From: UTCHB3 sp964625575
GTDB lineage: Bacteria; Bacteroidota; Ignavibacteria; Ignavibacteriales; Ignavibacteriaceae
Length of the DNA: 64,000 nt
Assembly (NCBI GenBank): GCA_964625575.1
Contig: CAZVBQ010000001.1
Location: 62,001-126,000, forward strand
Direction: 5' to 3'
A model generated the notes under the pieces. That model was not told the origin of the DNA. It worked only from the letters and a program-made list of their open reading frames with translations, and ran no database searches. Shown one piece after another: positions 17,802 through 26,585 of the stretch; position 1 is the first letter of the stretch, and each line of letters opens with the position of its first letter. The translations under genes were made by a program, and so were the position numbers.

Positions 17802-18245
17802 GTGGCACTATCACTTAACAAAGTAATGCTTATAGGTCATCTCGGAAAAGATCCCGAAACAAGATATTCAAATGATAACAGTATCGCCATCACATCGTTC
17901 ACTCTTGCTACAAGCCGTTCAAGCAAGGGGAAAGACGGAAATTGGGTTAATGAGTCGACATGGCACAACATAGTTGCCTTTAATTTAAGCGATTGGACAC
18001 GGGAAGGTCTCAAGAAGGGTGTTAGGGCTTATGTTGAGGGTAGAATCCAGATCAGGGACTACACCAAGCAGGACAATACACCTGGCCGCGTTTATGAAAT
18101 TGTGGCTGAAAGAATTCTCCTGGTTGATAAAAAGCAGGATAATGACAATTCCGCGATTGATCCTAATCAGTTTACCCCCTCGCAGCCGGTTTCAACAGAA
18201 GCTCCCTCCGCGCAGGGTAATTCTGATGATGATCTTCCTTTTTAA
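17802..18245 (+). CDS. ssb: Single-stranded DNA-binding protein
   Basis: A 147-residue SSB. The OB fold covers about 1-110 (LNKVMLIGHLGKDPE, then WHNIVAF). An acidic, Pro/Gln-rich tail ends in DDDLPF, the C-terminal tip that recruits repair and replication partners. GTG at 17802 is the best start because GGAGG at 17792-17796 is well placed before it; an in-frame TTG at 17790 overlaps that Shine-Dalgarno and is unlikely. Confidence 0.95.
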   Translation: MALSLNKVMLIGHLGKDPETRYSNDNSIAITSFTLATSRSSKGKDGNWVNESTWHNIVAFNLSDWTREGLKKGVRAYVEGRIQIRDYTKQDNTPGRVYEIVAERILLVDKKQDNDNSAIDPNQFTPSQPVSTEAPSAQGNSDDDLPF

Positions 18246-18261
18246 CATATTGGATTTCTGA

Positions 18262-19539
18262 TTGTCAACAGAGCTTATATTATTCTCAGGATTGGTTCTT
18301 TGCTTCGTGTTATCCGCAATGTTCAGCGGATCCGAGGTGGCACTATTCGGTACTGACAGAGCATTATTGAAGAGGGGATTCCACAAGAACCCCCTCTTGT
18401 TGCGATATACCCTCTTTCTTATCGACAATCCTAAAAAGCTGCTTGTAACCATTCTTTTGGGAAACAATCTAGTTAACACACTTGCCTCTATCTTAAGCGT
18501 CGCAATCACGGTTTCTCTAGCTCAAAAGTACGCTGTGGATGTTGAGCGGGCACTAACACTCCAGATCGCGACAGTAACAATACTGGTTCTGATATTAGGC
18601 GAGATCACACCCAAAGTGGTGGCGACCCATAATCCGGTTGGTTTTCTCAGGATAACTCTGATCCCTCTATATTGGGTCAGTCTTTTTCTGTACCCTGCGT
18701 CCGAACTGATCAACGAGTTTATTAATGTATCTTTTGGACGGTTGAAATTGAACCGGAACCGGTCAGCAATCGATCAGGAAGAAATTTCACAATTAGCGGA
18801 TCTTGGTCATAAGGCCGGTACTCTGGCAGAGAAAGAGCACGAGATCATCAAAGGGCTGGTCTCGTATACCAACGTATCTGTAAAGCAGGTGATGCGCCCA
18901 AGGGTGGATATCGTTGCTATACCTGTGACTGCAAGTCTTGAGGAGATCGCGGAATTAATTCTGAGCGCCGGACACAGCAGAATTCCGGTTTATAAAGAAG
19001 ACCTGGATCAGATTTCAGGGATATTGTATGCCAAAGACCTTCTCTCTTTGATAAAGAATAAATTTCTGCGAAGCAGGGGGAAATTCACTCCCGCGAAACT
19101 GGCAAAACCCGCCATGTTCGTACCTGAAACCAAACTTATAAGTGAGCTGATGCAGGAGTTCCAAGAGAAAAAACTCCATATGGCGATTGTTATTGATGAA
19201 TATGGCGGCACATCCGGACTCATCACGCTTGAAGACATCCTGGAAGAGATCTTGGGGGATATCAGGGACGAGTACGACAAAGAAGAGCCCTCCATCACTT
19301 CTCTTGATGCTGACTCCTATCTTGTTAGTGGTGAGTTGACCATAGGTGAGCTTGAAGAACTGCTTGGGATTGAGTTCGGTGATATTTCTCCCGACATCCA
19401 AACCATCAGCGGACTGATATTTGAAAAAGCGGGAAAAATCCCGGGTACAGGGTTTGTTATCGACATAGGACCCGCAAACTTTAAAGTGGCGAGTGTGGAG
19501 CGGAACCGGCTCAGGCAGATAATTGTAAGGAAGAACTAA
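18262..19539 (+). CDS. CNNM/CorC-type (DUF21-CBS-CorC_HlyC) membrane protein
   Basis: A 425-residue membrane protein of the 'hemolysin C/CorC' family, linked to magnesium and cobalt efflux or cation homeostasis. An N-terminal DUF21 domain has about four membrane segments (1-185; SAMFSGSEVALF). A CBS pair (about 205-325; MRPRVDI, then IDEYGGTSGLITLEDILEEILG) and a C-terminal CorC_HlyC domain (about 340-420) follow. The start is TTG at 18262, 16 bases after ssb. All domains appear complete. Confidence 0.92.
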   Translation: MSTELILFSGLVLCFVLSAMFSGSEVALFGTDRALLKRGFHKNPLLLRYTLFLIDNPKKLLVTILLGNNLVNTLASILSVAITVSLAQKYAVDVERALTLQIATVTILVLILGEITPKVVATHNPVGFLRITLIPLYWVSLFLYPASELINEFINVSFGRLKLNRNRSAIDQEEISQLADLGHKAGTLAEKEHEIIKGLVSYTNVSVKQVMRPRVDIVAIPVTASLEEIAELILSAGHSRIPVYKEDLDQISGILYAKDLLSLIKNKFLRSRGKFTPAKLAKPAMFVPETKLISELMQEFQEKKLHMAIVIDEYGGTSGLITLEDILEEILGDIRDEYDKEEPSITSLDADSYLVSGELTIGELEELLGIEFGDISPDIQTISGLIFEKAGKIPGTGFVIDIGPANFKVASVERNRLRQIIVRKN

Positions 19540-19944
19540 ATGAGAGCGGGTTGTTTTGTTAAAACACTTGTTATCGGTACAATCGCTTTGGGAGCCATTA
19601 TTTATCTGGTATCCGAAAAAGGGAAGCAATGGATAGTTGAGCCTTTGAAGGATAAATTAGTGAAGGAAGCATTCGCGAAACTTCCTGAAGAAATGACGAA
19701 ATTCAAAGTCAACACCGAGAGTGTGAGGCTGAAACAACATGTTGACAGCCTGATAACTTCCTTCAAAAATGAAACGAATAACAGCTCGATAAACCTTTCG
19801 AAGGCGGAGAATTTTATGCGGGAACTTGGCAAAAGCGCTTTTGACAGTGTTTTAAGCAAAACAGAGTACGATAAACTGATCAAACTCTCGGAAGACATTA
19901 TCATATTCGAACAGAAGAATTTAAATGAAAACAATGGAAACTGA
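19540..19944 (+). CDS. Small membrane-anchored protein of unknown function
   Basis: A 134-residue protein with one N-terminal membrane segment (about 7-25). The rest is charged, helical and hydrophilic (LKDKLVKEAFAKLPEEMTKFK onset). I do not recognise a family. The ATG follows the CorC-like stop directly, and the MCE gene begins 9 bases downstream, so it is likely translated with both and may act at the inner membrane with the MCE protein (inference from position only). Confidence 0.6.
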   Translation: MRAGCFVKTLVIGTIALGAIIYLVSEKGKQWIVEPLKDKLVKEAFAKLPEEMTKFKVNTESVRLKQHVDSLITSFKNETNNSSINLSKAENFMRELGKSAFDSVLSKTEYDKLIKLSEDIIIFEQKNLNENNGN

Positions 19945-19953
19945 TCCTTTAAC

Positions 19954-20889
19954 ATGAACGAACAGAGAAAAACCGAAATCAGAGTCGGTATAACAGTTGT
20001 GCTTGGAATCATCCTGCTTATATGGGTGATCGGATGGGCAAAAAACATTTCTCTTAGTGGAACTGAGAATAAAGTCAGGGTGAAGTTTCAGAATGTTTCC
20101 GGACTCGAAGTCGGTGATAATGTTACGATGAACGGTGTCAGGAAGGGTTTTGTTGAATCTATCAGCGTCGATGGATCCGCTGTGGTGGTTGAAGTGTTGC
20201 TGGATAATGACGTCCGGATTCCGAAAGGATCAAAATTCTATGTGACCATGCTTGATCTGATGGGCGGTAAGAAAATAGAGATAAAAACCGCGAGCGGCAA
20301 TGAATTTATTGACATGGCTGAAATGCAGACCGGTGAGTTTCAATACGACGTGCCAGAGGTTATGAGTTTTGTGGGAGGAATGAGCGGGAATATCCCATTG
20401 ATCCTTTCACGGATCGACACCGCGCTTGTGGCGATAAATTCATACCTTCAGGATGAGCAGATCAAGAGGGATATGAAAAAAGGGATCGGTAATCTTGCTG
20501 AACTCGCCGCCGAGCTTAGAGAAATGTTGGGAAGTCAGCGTGAACAAATAGATGTTCTCGTGAAAAACGGAATCAGACTAACATCAAACGCGGACACTCT
20601 CACGCTCGCGGCATCAAAATTCCTTAAAGAGAATCAAGACTCGGTTACAGCATCAATTGCATCCCTGAACAAACTTTTGAAACAGTCTGACCGCTTGATC
20701 TCGAAACTTGACGGTATTATTGATGAAACAACCGGAGGGAAAAACAATTTCGGTAAACTCTTGTATGATGAAACTGCCTATAATGACCTGCGGAGCACAA
20801 TAAAAGAAGCTAAAGATCTGCTCAGCCTGGTTAAGAAGCAGCTTAATAATGAAGGATTGAATGTCAAAGCGAATATCAAACTTTTCTAA
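19954..20889 (+). CDS. MlaD/MCE domain-containing lipid-transport protein
   Basis: A 311-residue periplasmic protein anchored by an N-terminal membrane helix (about 9-28). A single MCE domain lies at about 37-115 (VRVKFQNVSGLEVGDNVTMNGVRKG-type). A long helical C-terminal part follows (about 150-300), as in MCE proteins that form hexamers for phospholipid transfer between membranes. The partner permease (MlaE) and ATPase (MlaF) are not in the window. The gamma-glutamyltransferase gene overlaps its end by 29 bases. Confidence 0.88.
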   Translation: MNEQRKTEIRVGITVVLGIILLIWVIGWAKNISLSGTENKVRVKFQNVSGLEVGDNVTMNGVRKGFVESISVDGSAVVVEVLLDNDVRIPKGSKFYVTMLDLMGGKKIEIKTASGNEFIDMAEMQTGEFQYDVPEVMSFVGGMSGNIPLILSRIDTALVAINSYLQDEQIKRDMKKGIGNLAELAAELREMLGSQREQIDVLVKNGIRLTSNADTLTLAASKFLKENQDSVTASIASLNKLLKQSDRLISKLDGIIDETTGGKNNFGKLLYDETAYNDLRSTIKEAKDLLSLVKKQLNNEGLNVKANIKLF

Positions 20890-22579
20890 AACCGCTTTCT
20901 TCGTTGTTATATTATTTTTCACTGCGTTCCCATATGGACGGCTTCCAGTACCGGCCGACAGTTCACTTTCCGAAGGAATGGTTGTTTCTGCTGATTCACT
21001 CGCTACCAATGTCGGTGTGGAAATACTTCGTGAAGGTGGGAACGCGATTGATGCAGCGGTGGCGGTCGGATTTGCCCTCGCGGTCACTTACCCCGTGGCC
21101 GGAAACATCGGAGGTGGCGGATTCATGGTCATTAGAAGTGCCGACGGACAAGAAACGACATTTGACTACAGGGAGAAGGCCCCGGCTCGCGCTTCACGTG
21201 ACATGTTCCTGGACAGTGACGGGAATTTCATTGATTCACTCGCACAGGAAGGTATTCTCTCCGCCGGAGTTCCCGGAAGTGTATCCGGAATGTTGGATGC
21301 CCTCGAAAAGTACGGAACCATGTCCCGTGAGAAGGTGATATCGCCGGCATTAAAACTCGCGCGGGAGGGTTTTCATTTGCCCGTTTCAACAGCAGCTTCA
21401 TTTCATAAATATATCAGAAGTTTCAAAAAGTACCCTTCCACCGCAAGGCTTTTCACGGAGAATGGTATGCCATTCGCGCCAGGTGTACTATTCAAGCAGC
21501 CCGATCTTGCGGCGACACTTGAAAGGGTTATCAGCGAAGGGAAGGACGGATTTTATAAAGGAAAGACCGCGGAACTCATAGTCAATCAAATGAAATCAGA
21601 AAATGGTTTGGTCACCGGTGAGGATCTCGCGAACTATAAAAGTGTTGAGCGCGCGCCCGTAACAGGGAGTTATCGCGGATACAAAGTGATCTCGATGGCA
21701 CCCCCGAGCTCGGGAGGTGTGGCATTGATTCAACTGTTGAATATTCTCGAGAATTGTGATCTGGCAAAAATGGAGCACAATTCACCTGAATATGTCCATT
21801 ATCTCACAGAGGCAATGAGAAGGGTGTATGCGGATAGATCAGAGTATCTTGGTGATCCTGATTTCTTCAATGTGCCAATGGGAAAGTTACTCTCCAAGAA
21901 ATATGCCACGCATCTCTTCTCGCAAATCGGCAAACATGCCACCCCTTCAACGGAAGTTAAACCGGGTTTAAAGTCCTTTTCTGAAAGTCTTGAGACCACT
22001 CATTATTCTGTACTTGACAGCAAGGGAAATGCCGTAAGTGTAACCACTACAATAAATTCCGGGTATGGCTCTAAAGTGGTGGTTGAAGGTGCCGGTTTCT
22101 TCCTGAACAATGAAATGGATGATTTTTCGGCTAAACCGGGCGTGCCAAATCAGTTCGGACTTCTGGGAAGTGAAGCCAACTCGATTGAACCCGGGAAGAG
22201 AATGCTGAGTTCAATGACCCCGACTATTATTCTTAAAGACGATAAGCCATTTTTGATTGTTGGCTCTCCCGGCGGTTCTACAATCATCACATCGGTACTT
22301 CAGGTTATTCTTAACACTATTGACTTTGGAATGGATATCCGGACTGCGGTTGACGCGCCAAGGATCCACCACCAATGGTATCCCGATCAAATTTCGGTTG
22401 AAAACGGTGTGCTTTCAGTAGAAGGACTGAGAGAACTTGAACTTATGGGGCACTCCGTAAATGAGATTCCATACCTCGGGTTGATAGAGGCTATTAAGAT
22501 TGATCCGGCAACGCATAAAGTTTCCGGAGCTTCAGACAGACGCGGGTATGGAATGGCGAAAGGGGATGGAAGCAAATGA
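20861..22579 (+). CDS. ggt: Gamma-glutamyltransferase
   Basis: Hydrolyses or transfers the gamma-glutamyl group of glutathione and related peptides in the periplasm. The 572-residue precursor has an N-terminal hydrophobic export signal (about 10-30). Autocleavage is expected before Thr379 in ETTHYSV, which becomes the nucleophile of the small subunit. Family motifs GGNAIDAAVA (59-68) and GGGGFM (84-89) are present, as is the PPSSGG region (281-286). The ATG at 20861 overlaps the MCE gene by 29 bases, and acpS overlaps its end by 4 bases. Confidence 0.94.
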   Translation: MSKRISNFSKTAFFVVILFFTAFPYGRLPVPADSSLSEGMVVSADSLATNVGVEILREGGNAIDAAVAVGFALAVTYPVAGNIGGGGFMVIRSADGQETTFDYREKAPARASRDMFLDSDGNFIDSLAQEGILSAGVPGSVSGMLDALEKYGTMSREKVISPALKLAREGFHLPVSTAASFHKYIRSFKKYPSTARLFTENGMPFAPGVLFKQPDLAATLERVISEGKDGFYKGKTAELIVNQMKSENGLVTGEDLANYKSVERAPVTGSYRGYKVISMAPPSSGGVALIQLLNILENCDLAKMEHNSPEYVHYLTEAMRRVYADRSEYLGDPDFFNVPMGKLLSKKYATHLFSQIGKHATPSTEVKPGLKSFSESLETTHYSVLDSKGNAVSVTTTINSGYGSKVVVEGAGFFLNNEMDDFSAKPGVPNQFGLLGSEANSIEPGKRMLSSMTPTIILKDDKPFLIVGSPGGSTIITSVLQVILNTIDFGMDIRTAVDAPRIHHQWYPDQISVENGVLSVEGLRELELMGHSVNEIPYLGLIEAIKIDPATHKVSGASDRRGYGMAKGDGSK

Positions 22580-22953
22580 TCGTCGGAACCGGAGTTGATA
22601 TTATAGAGATAGACCGTATTCAGAAGTCGATCGAGACATATGGCGAGAAATTCCTTAACAAGATATACACACAAACGGAAATCGATTATTGCTCAACAAA
22701 AGCAGACAAATACCGTCGCTACGCGGCAAGATTTGCCGTAAAAGAAGCGGTTTATAAATCTGTGATGAAGTTTGACGAAACCATAGCGTGGAAGGATATT
22801 TCCGTAAAAAATGATGAAGATGGCGCCCCTCAGCTTGAGGAGTTGCCAAAATTATCTAAAATCCGTTCCGAAGGAATTGTGGTACACGTTTCGTTGAGTC
22901 ATTCAAATAATTATGCTGTAGCTACAGCCATTGCCGAGAAAGTTACCGGTTAA
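22576..22953 (+). CDS. acpS: Holo-[acyl-carrier-protein] synthase
   Basis: Transfers 4'-phosphopantetheine from CoA to acyl carrier protein, activating fatty acid synthesis. The 125-residue length is typical. It opens with GTGVDIIEIDRI, which includes the magnesium-binding Asp8, and has RFAVKEAVYK with the second acidic ligand. The start forms an ATGA overlap with the ggt stop. Confidence 0.95.
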   Translation: MIVGTGVDIIEIDRIQKSIETYGEKFLNKIYTQTEIDYCSTKADKYRRYAARFAVKEAVYKSVMKFDETIAWKDISVKNDEDGAPQLEELPKLSKIRSEGIVVHVSLSHSNNYAVATAIAEKVTG

Positions 22954-22989
22954 ACCAATCCCGGTTATATTTTGTTAGCTATATAAAAG

Positions 22990-23535
22990 ATTGGAGATGG
23001 TCAATTCAGCTATCAAAAACATCACTCACCGCTTTTTAACAACTTCGTTCTGGTTCTGAACCAGAGCTATGAGCCCCTTTCTGTTTGTAATGTAAAGCGG
23101 GCCTTCGATATGATTTATCTCGGAAAAGCCGATCCTGTATTGGTTGATGAAGAGAAACTGATCCATTCGGTCACCAGAAGTTTTCCGTATCCCGTTGTTA
23201 TCCGTCTGCGTAAATATGTGCACATCCCTTACCGGCAGGTTATATTGACCCGAAAAAATATTCTTAGAAGAGACTCGCACAAATGTGCCTATTGCGGCAG
23301 GGCCGATCTGTCGCTGACCATCGACCATATTATACCCAGATCAAGAGGTGGTGCAGACACCTGGGAGAACCTGATTTCCGCTTGTCCGAAGTGTAACAGC
23401 AAGAAGGGGGACCGTACCCCTCATGAAGCCGGCATGCCGCTCCTTTTCCAGCCTTATGTGCCCAATAACTTGTTTTTTATTAAATTTACAGTTGGCTTTT
23501 TAGATAATCGCTGGAAACCATATTTATTCCATTAA
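22990..23535 (+). CDS. HNH endonuclease, start codon unclear
   Basis: An HNH-family nuclease. A zinc-binding CAYC and CPKC frame the LTIDHIIPRSRGG core. Homology-like sequence begins at about 23038 (NNFVLVLNQSYEPLSVCNVKRAF), well before the first in-frame ATG at 23110, which would remove a conserved part. The frame is open from 22987, but the only near-start is an ATT at 22990. An ATG at 22997 in another frame runs into a T5 tract at 23033-23037, after which the HNH frame continues if one T is added. So the true start uses a rare codon, a frameshift, or the sequence has an indel. Its substrate is unknown; such solitary HNH genes are common in this lineage. Confidence 0.75.
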   Translation: MGDGQFSYQKHHSPLFNNFVLVLNQSYEPLSVCNVKRAFDMIYLGKADPVLVDEEKLIHSVTRSFPYPVVIRLRKYVHIPYRQVILTRKNILRRDSHKCAYCGRADLSLTIDHIIPRSRGGADTWENLISACPKCNSKKGDRTPHEAGMPLLFQPYVPNNLFFIKFTVGFLDNRWKPYLFH

Positions 23536-23544
23536 TTCCAATTT

Positions 23545-24528
23545 ATGATGACAAAAAAAAGAATATTAAGCGGGATGCGCCCAACGGGAAAGCTCCATAT
23601 TGGTCACTACACAGGTGCTCTCGAAAACTGGGTTAAATTGCAGGATGAATACGAAAACTACCATCTAATCGCTGATTACCACGTCCTGACCACCAATCTG
23701 GATTCTTCCAATATTTACGACGATACCATAGATATGGTGATTGACTGGCTCGCTGTCGGGCTTGACCCCGAGAGGGTTAAAATGTTCAGACAGTCCCAGG
23801 TGAAGGAGCACGCTGAGCTGTTTCTGATTTTTTCAATGCTTATCACGGCGAACCGTCTGGAGAGGAACCCTTCCCTGAAGGATCAGGTGCGGGATCTCAA
23901 CATCCAGCAGATAGTTTATGGCCATCTTGGCTACCCGGTATTGCAGGCAGCTGACATCCTGATCTACAAGAGTGAAGTAGTGCCCGTGGGAGAAGACCAG
24001 GTGCCGCATGTGGAGATCACCCGTGAGTTAGCAAGACGTTTCAACAATCAATACAGCGAAGTGTTCCCTGAACCCGAGCCTCTGCTTACTGTATTCTCAA
24101 GACTCGCGGGTCTTGATGGTGAAGCCAAAATGAGCAAATCTCTTGGAAATACCATTCTGCTTTCTGATGGCCCAGATACAGTAAAGCAGAAACTTAGAAA
24201 AGCTGTAACCGACGTTCAGAAGGTACGGAAAAATGATCCGGGACGCCCGGAAGTATGCGTGGTATTCTCATATCACAAGAAATTCAATCCTTCCGAAGTG
24301 GAGGAGATAGAGACAAACTGCCGAAGCGGTGCTTTGGGATGTGTTGATTGCAAATTGAACTGCTCTTCAAAAATATCAGCGTTTCTTGAACCCGTGCTTG
24401 AGAGAAGAAAACGATATGAGAACGATCGCTCACTCGTTTTGGATGTGATCGATGCCGGAGAAAAAGCTGCAAAAATTGTGGCGCACGAAACCATGACCGC
24501 GGTCAGAAACAGCATGAATCTGGGGTAA
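23545..24528 (+). CDS. trpS: Tryptophan--tRNA ligase
   Basis: A class I aminoacyl-tRNA synthetase that charges tRNA-Trp. The 327-residue protein has HIGH at 18-21 and KMSKS at 195-199. The spacing and length fit the bacterial TrpS family. Two ATGs at 23545 and 23548 are equally possible starts. It is followed without a gap by scpA. Confidence 0.96.
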   Translation: MMTKKRILSGMRPTGKLHIGHYTGALENWVKLQDEYENYHLIADYHVLTTNLDSSNIYDDTIDMVIDWLAVGLDPERVKMFRQSQVKEHAELFLIFSMLITANRLERNPSLKDQVRDLNIQQIVYGHLGYPVLQAADILIYKSEVVPVGEDQVPHVEITRELARRFNNQYSEVFPEPEPLLTVFSRLAGLDGEAKMSKSLGNTILLSDGPDTVKQKLRKAVTDVQKVRKNDPGRPEVCVVFSYHKKFNPSEVEEIETNCRSGALGCVDCKLNCSSKISAFLEPVLERRKRYENDRSLVLDVIDAGEKAAKIVAHETMTAVRNSMNLG

Positions 24529-25248
24529 ATGTTCAAGATAAAGCTCAACACTTTTGAAGGTCCTCTTGATCTTCTTCTCTTCTTCATTAAACGTGATGAG
24601 CTTGACATCTATGACATCCCCATATCGTACATAACCACCGAATACCTTAAATACCTCGAAATGATCAAGATACTTGATCTCGAGCAAGCCGGTGACTTCA
24701 TCCTCTTGGCCTCCACCCTGATGCACATTAAGGTCAGGATGCTCCTGCCTAAGGAAATTAATGAGCATGGGGAAGAGATCGACCCCAGGGCTGAACTGGT
24801 GCAGCAACTTCTTGAATACAAAAGATACAAGGAAATGGCGGAGGAGTTCTCGTTTTTCGAGACTGAGCAGAGAAAGATCTTCTACCGGGGTAATTTTAAC
24901 CTCGATGAAAGATCGGCCTTTGACGATACAGGCCTGCTGCTCAAAAACATCACTGTCTTCGATCTTGCCCGGGCATTTCAGAAAATAATGTCGAATCTTA
25001 AACCTGAGCCTGTTCATCAAATCAAAAGGATGCCTGTAACCATTGAGGAGCAGATGGATTTCATCCGGAAAAAGCTTGAGATCGATCGTGAAATAGTTTT
25101 TACCCGTTTGGTGACGGGCTTAAAAATGAAGATACAGATAGTGTACACATTTATTGCATTGCTGGAAATGGTGAGAATGCAGCTTATTGGCATTATGGAA
25201 TCCGAAAATTTTAACGACTTCGTAGTCTACTCGATAAATAATGATTGA
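24529..25248 (+). CDS. scpA: Segregation and condensation protein A
   Basis: The kleisin subunit that bridges the heads of the SMC complex in chromosome compaction and segregation. At 239 residues it shows the N-terminal FEGPLDLLLFFI motif, the YLEMIKILDLEQAGDFILLASTLM-type helix that contacts Smc, and a C-terminal winged helix. scpB follows with an 8-base overlap. Smc itself is not in the window. Confidence 0.95.
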   Translation: MFKIKLNTFEGPLDLLLFFIKRDELDIYDIPISYITTEYLKYLEMIKILDLEQAGDFILLASTLMHIKVRMLLPKEINEHGEEIDPRAELVQQLLEYKRYKEMAEEFSFFETEQRKIFYRGNFNLDERSAFDDTGLLLKNITVFDLARAFQKIMSNLKPEPVHQIKRMPVTIEEQMDFIRKKLEIDREIVFTRLVTGLKMKIQIVYTFIALLEMVRMQLIGIMESENFNDFVVYSINND

Positions 25249-25882
25249 CGAAATTTATTTGCCCGTGATCGAGGGCTTGATCTTTGCTTCGGAAGACCCT
25301 ATAAATTCGGCAGAACTCTCGAGGGCTATTCAGGCGATCGACGGGGAATCAGTGGCTGTGACACCGGAGGACGTTGAGTTGGCAGTGGATGTGATCAATC
25401 AGCGCTACGAACCATCGTATTACCCGTTCAAGATTGTCCGCATCTCGGGTGGATTTGTATTCGCGACAAAGCCTGAGCTTGGTAAATACCTGGGTTACCT
25501 GAACTCTGAAAAAATCAAAAGAAGGCTTTCACAGGCTTCACTTGAGACACTCTCGATCATAGCCTATAAGCAGCCGATCACCAAACCCGATATCGAGGCG
25601 ATCAGAGGAGTGAATTCGGATTATATTTTGAGCACCCTCCTTGATAAAAGATTGATAACGATCGTAGGACGCGCAGAAACGGTTGGCCGGCCCCTCCTTT
25701 ACGGTACGACAGATGATTTCCTCAAATATTTTGGTCTGAACAGAATAACGGATCTTCCCAAACCGAGAGAAATTGACGAACTAATGCAGGACGAGGATTT
25801 TCTCGAACAAAAACGGAAACTGTTGATGCAGGCCGTGGAAGAAACGATAGAACTGGAACTTAAAGATGACAACGAAAATTAG
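25241..25882 (+). CDS. scpB: Segregation and condensation protein B
   Basis: The kite subunit that dimerises and binds ScpA in the SMC complex. The 213-residue protein has two winged-helix domains, with the conserved LSQASLETLSIIAYKQPIT and EAIRGVNSDYIL stretches. It overlaps scpA by 8 bases and the next gene by 17, so the three are translationally linked. Confidence 0.95.
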   Translation: MIDEIYLPVIEGLIFASEDPINSAELSRAIQAIDGESVAVTPEDVELAVDVINQRYEPSYYPFKIVRISGGFVFATKPELGKYLGYLNSEKIKRRLSQASLETLSIIAYKQPITKPDIEAIRGVNSDYILSTLLDKRLITIVGRAETVGRPLLYGTTDDFLKYFGLNRITDLPKPREIDELMQDEDFLEQKRKLLMQAVEETIELELKDDNEN

Positions 25883-26585
25883 AATTAATAAATACCTTGC
25901 CATGTCGGGCATAGCGAGCAGACGAAAAGCCGAGGAGTATATTCTTGAGGGGCGTGTAGATGTTAATGGGCAAACTATTGTCTCTCTTTCTCATCTTATC
26001 GATCCCGGAGTGGATGAAGTTTCGCTTGACGGTGAAGTGATCAGGTCGGAGGATAAGGTTTATATTCTCCTTAATAAGCCCGCGGGTTATATTACATCCG
26101 TTTCTGATGACAAAAACCGTCCCACGGTGATTGATCTTGTGAGAACGGGTAAAAGGATCTTCCCCGTAGGCCGGCTCGACTATGATACCACCGGGGTACT
26201 GTTGCTCAGCAATGACGGTGATTTCGCTAATGTGATGCTGCACCCATCGAATAAAGTTCAGCGGACTTACGAAGTGAAGATTGACAAACCATTCGATCAC
26301 GCGCATCTGGAACCTCTTCTTAAAGGAATTTCGCTTGATGGGGTCAAAGGGAAATTCTCATCTGTGATTCCTGACCGGAAAAATCCAAAACTTCTCACTG
26401 TGCAGTGCACGGAAGGAAGAAATCTTTTTGTTAAAAGAATGTTTAGAAAACTCGGTTATTTCGTGGATAAATTGAACAGGAGTGAGTTCGCGGGTTTTAC
26501 AGTCGACGGGCTTAAGCCCGGAGCATGGAGAAATATCAGCCGGCAAGAGATCCAGAATGTACTCTCGAAATACACTCGCGGTTAG
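25866..26585 (+). CDS. rluB: rRNA pseudouridine synthase, RsuA/RluB family
   Basis: Isomerises uridine in 23S (RluB) or 16S (RsuA) rRNA. The 239-residue protein has an N-terminal S4 RNA-binding domain (about 4-50; RINKYLAMSGIASRRKAEE) and a catalytic domain with GRLDYDTTGVLLLSNDG, whose Asp105 is the catalytic residue. The scpB-rluB order is common in Gram-positive and Bacteroidota genomes. The following PBP4 gene begins inside its end. Confidence 0.92.
   Translation: MTTKIRINKYLAMSGIASRRKAEEYILEGRVDVNGQTIVSLSHLIDPGVDEVSLDGEVIRSEDKVYILLNKPAGYITSVSDDKNRPTVIDLVRTGKRIFPVGRLDYDTTGVLLLSNDGDFANVMLHPSNKVQRTYEVKIDKPFDHAHLEPLLKGISLDGVKGKFSSVIPDRKNPKLLTVQCTEGRNLFVKRMFRKLGYFVDKLNRSEFAGFTVDGLKPGAWRNISRQEIQNVLSKYTRG

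Noticed and set aside
19015..19629. Long antisense open frame opposite the CorC-like gene
   Set aside because: It lies opposite a clearly conserved gene, has no ribosome-binding site and shows no family motif.
21190..21205. parS-like palindrome core TTCACGTGA inside ggt
   Set aside because: It matches only about 11 of 16 positions of the parS consensus, lies in a coding region and is about 38 kb from parAB. A genome-wide count would be needed.
22938..22966. Hairpin ACCGG/CCGGT after acpS as a terminator
   Set aside because: The stem is only five bases and lacks a T tract.
22997..23059. A 20-codon open frame before the HNH nuclease as a leader peptide
   Set aside because: Its ATG directly abuts the GGAG, leaving no spacing, and it has no regulatory hairpin behind it. 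It is better explained as the broken start of the HNH gene.
24430..25020. Long antisense open frame opposite trpS and scpA
   Set aside because: The plus-strand genes are well conserved; the antisense frame has no recognisable domain and is a codon-bias shadow.
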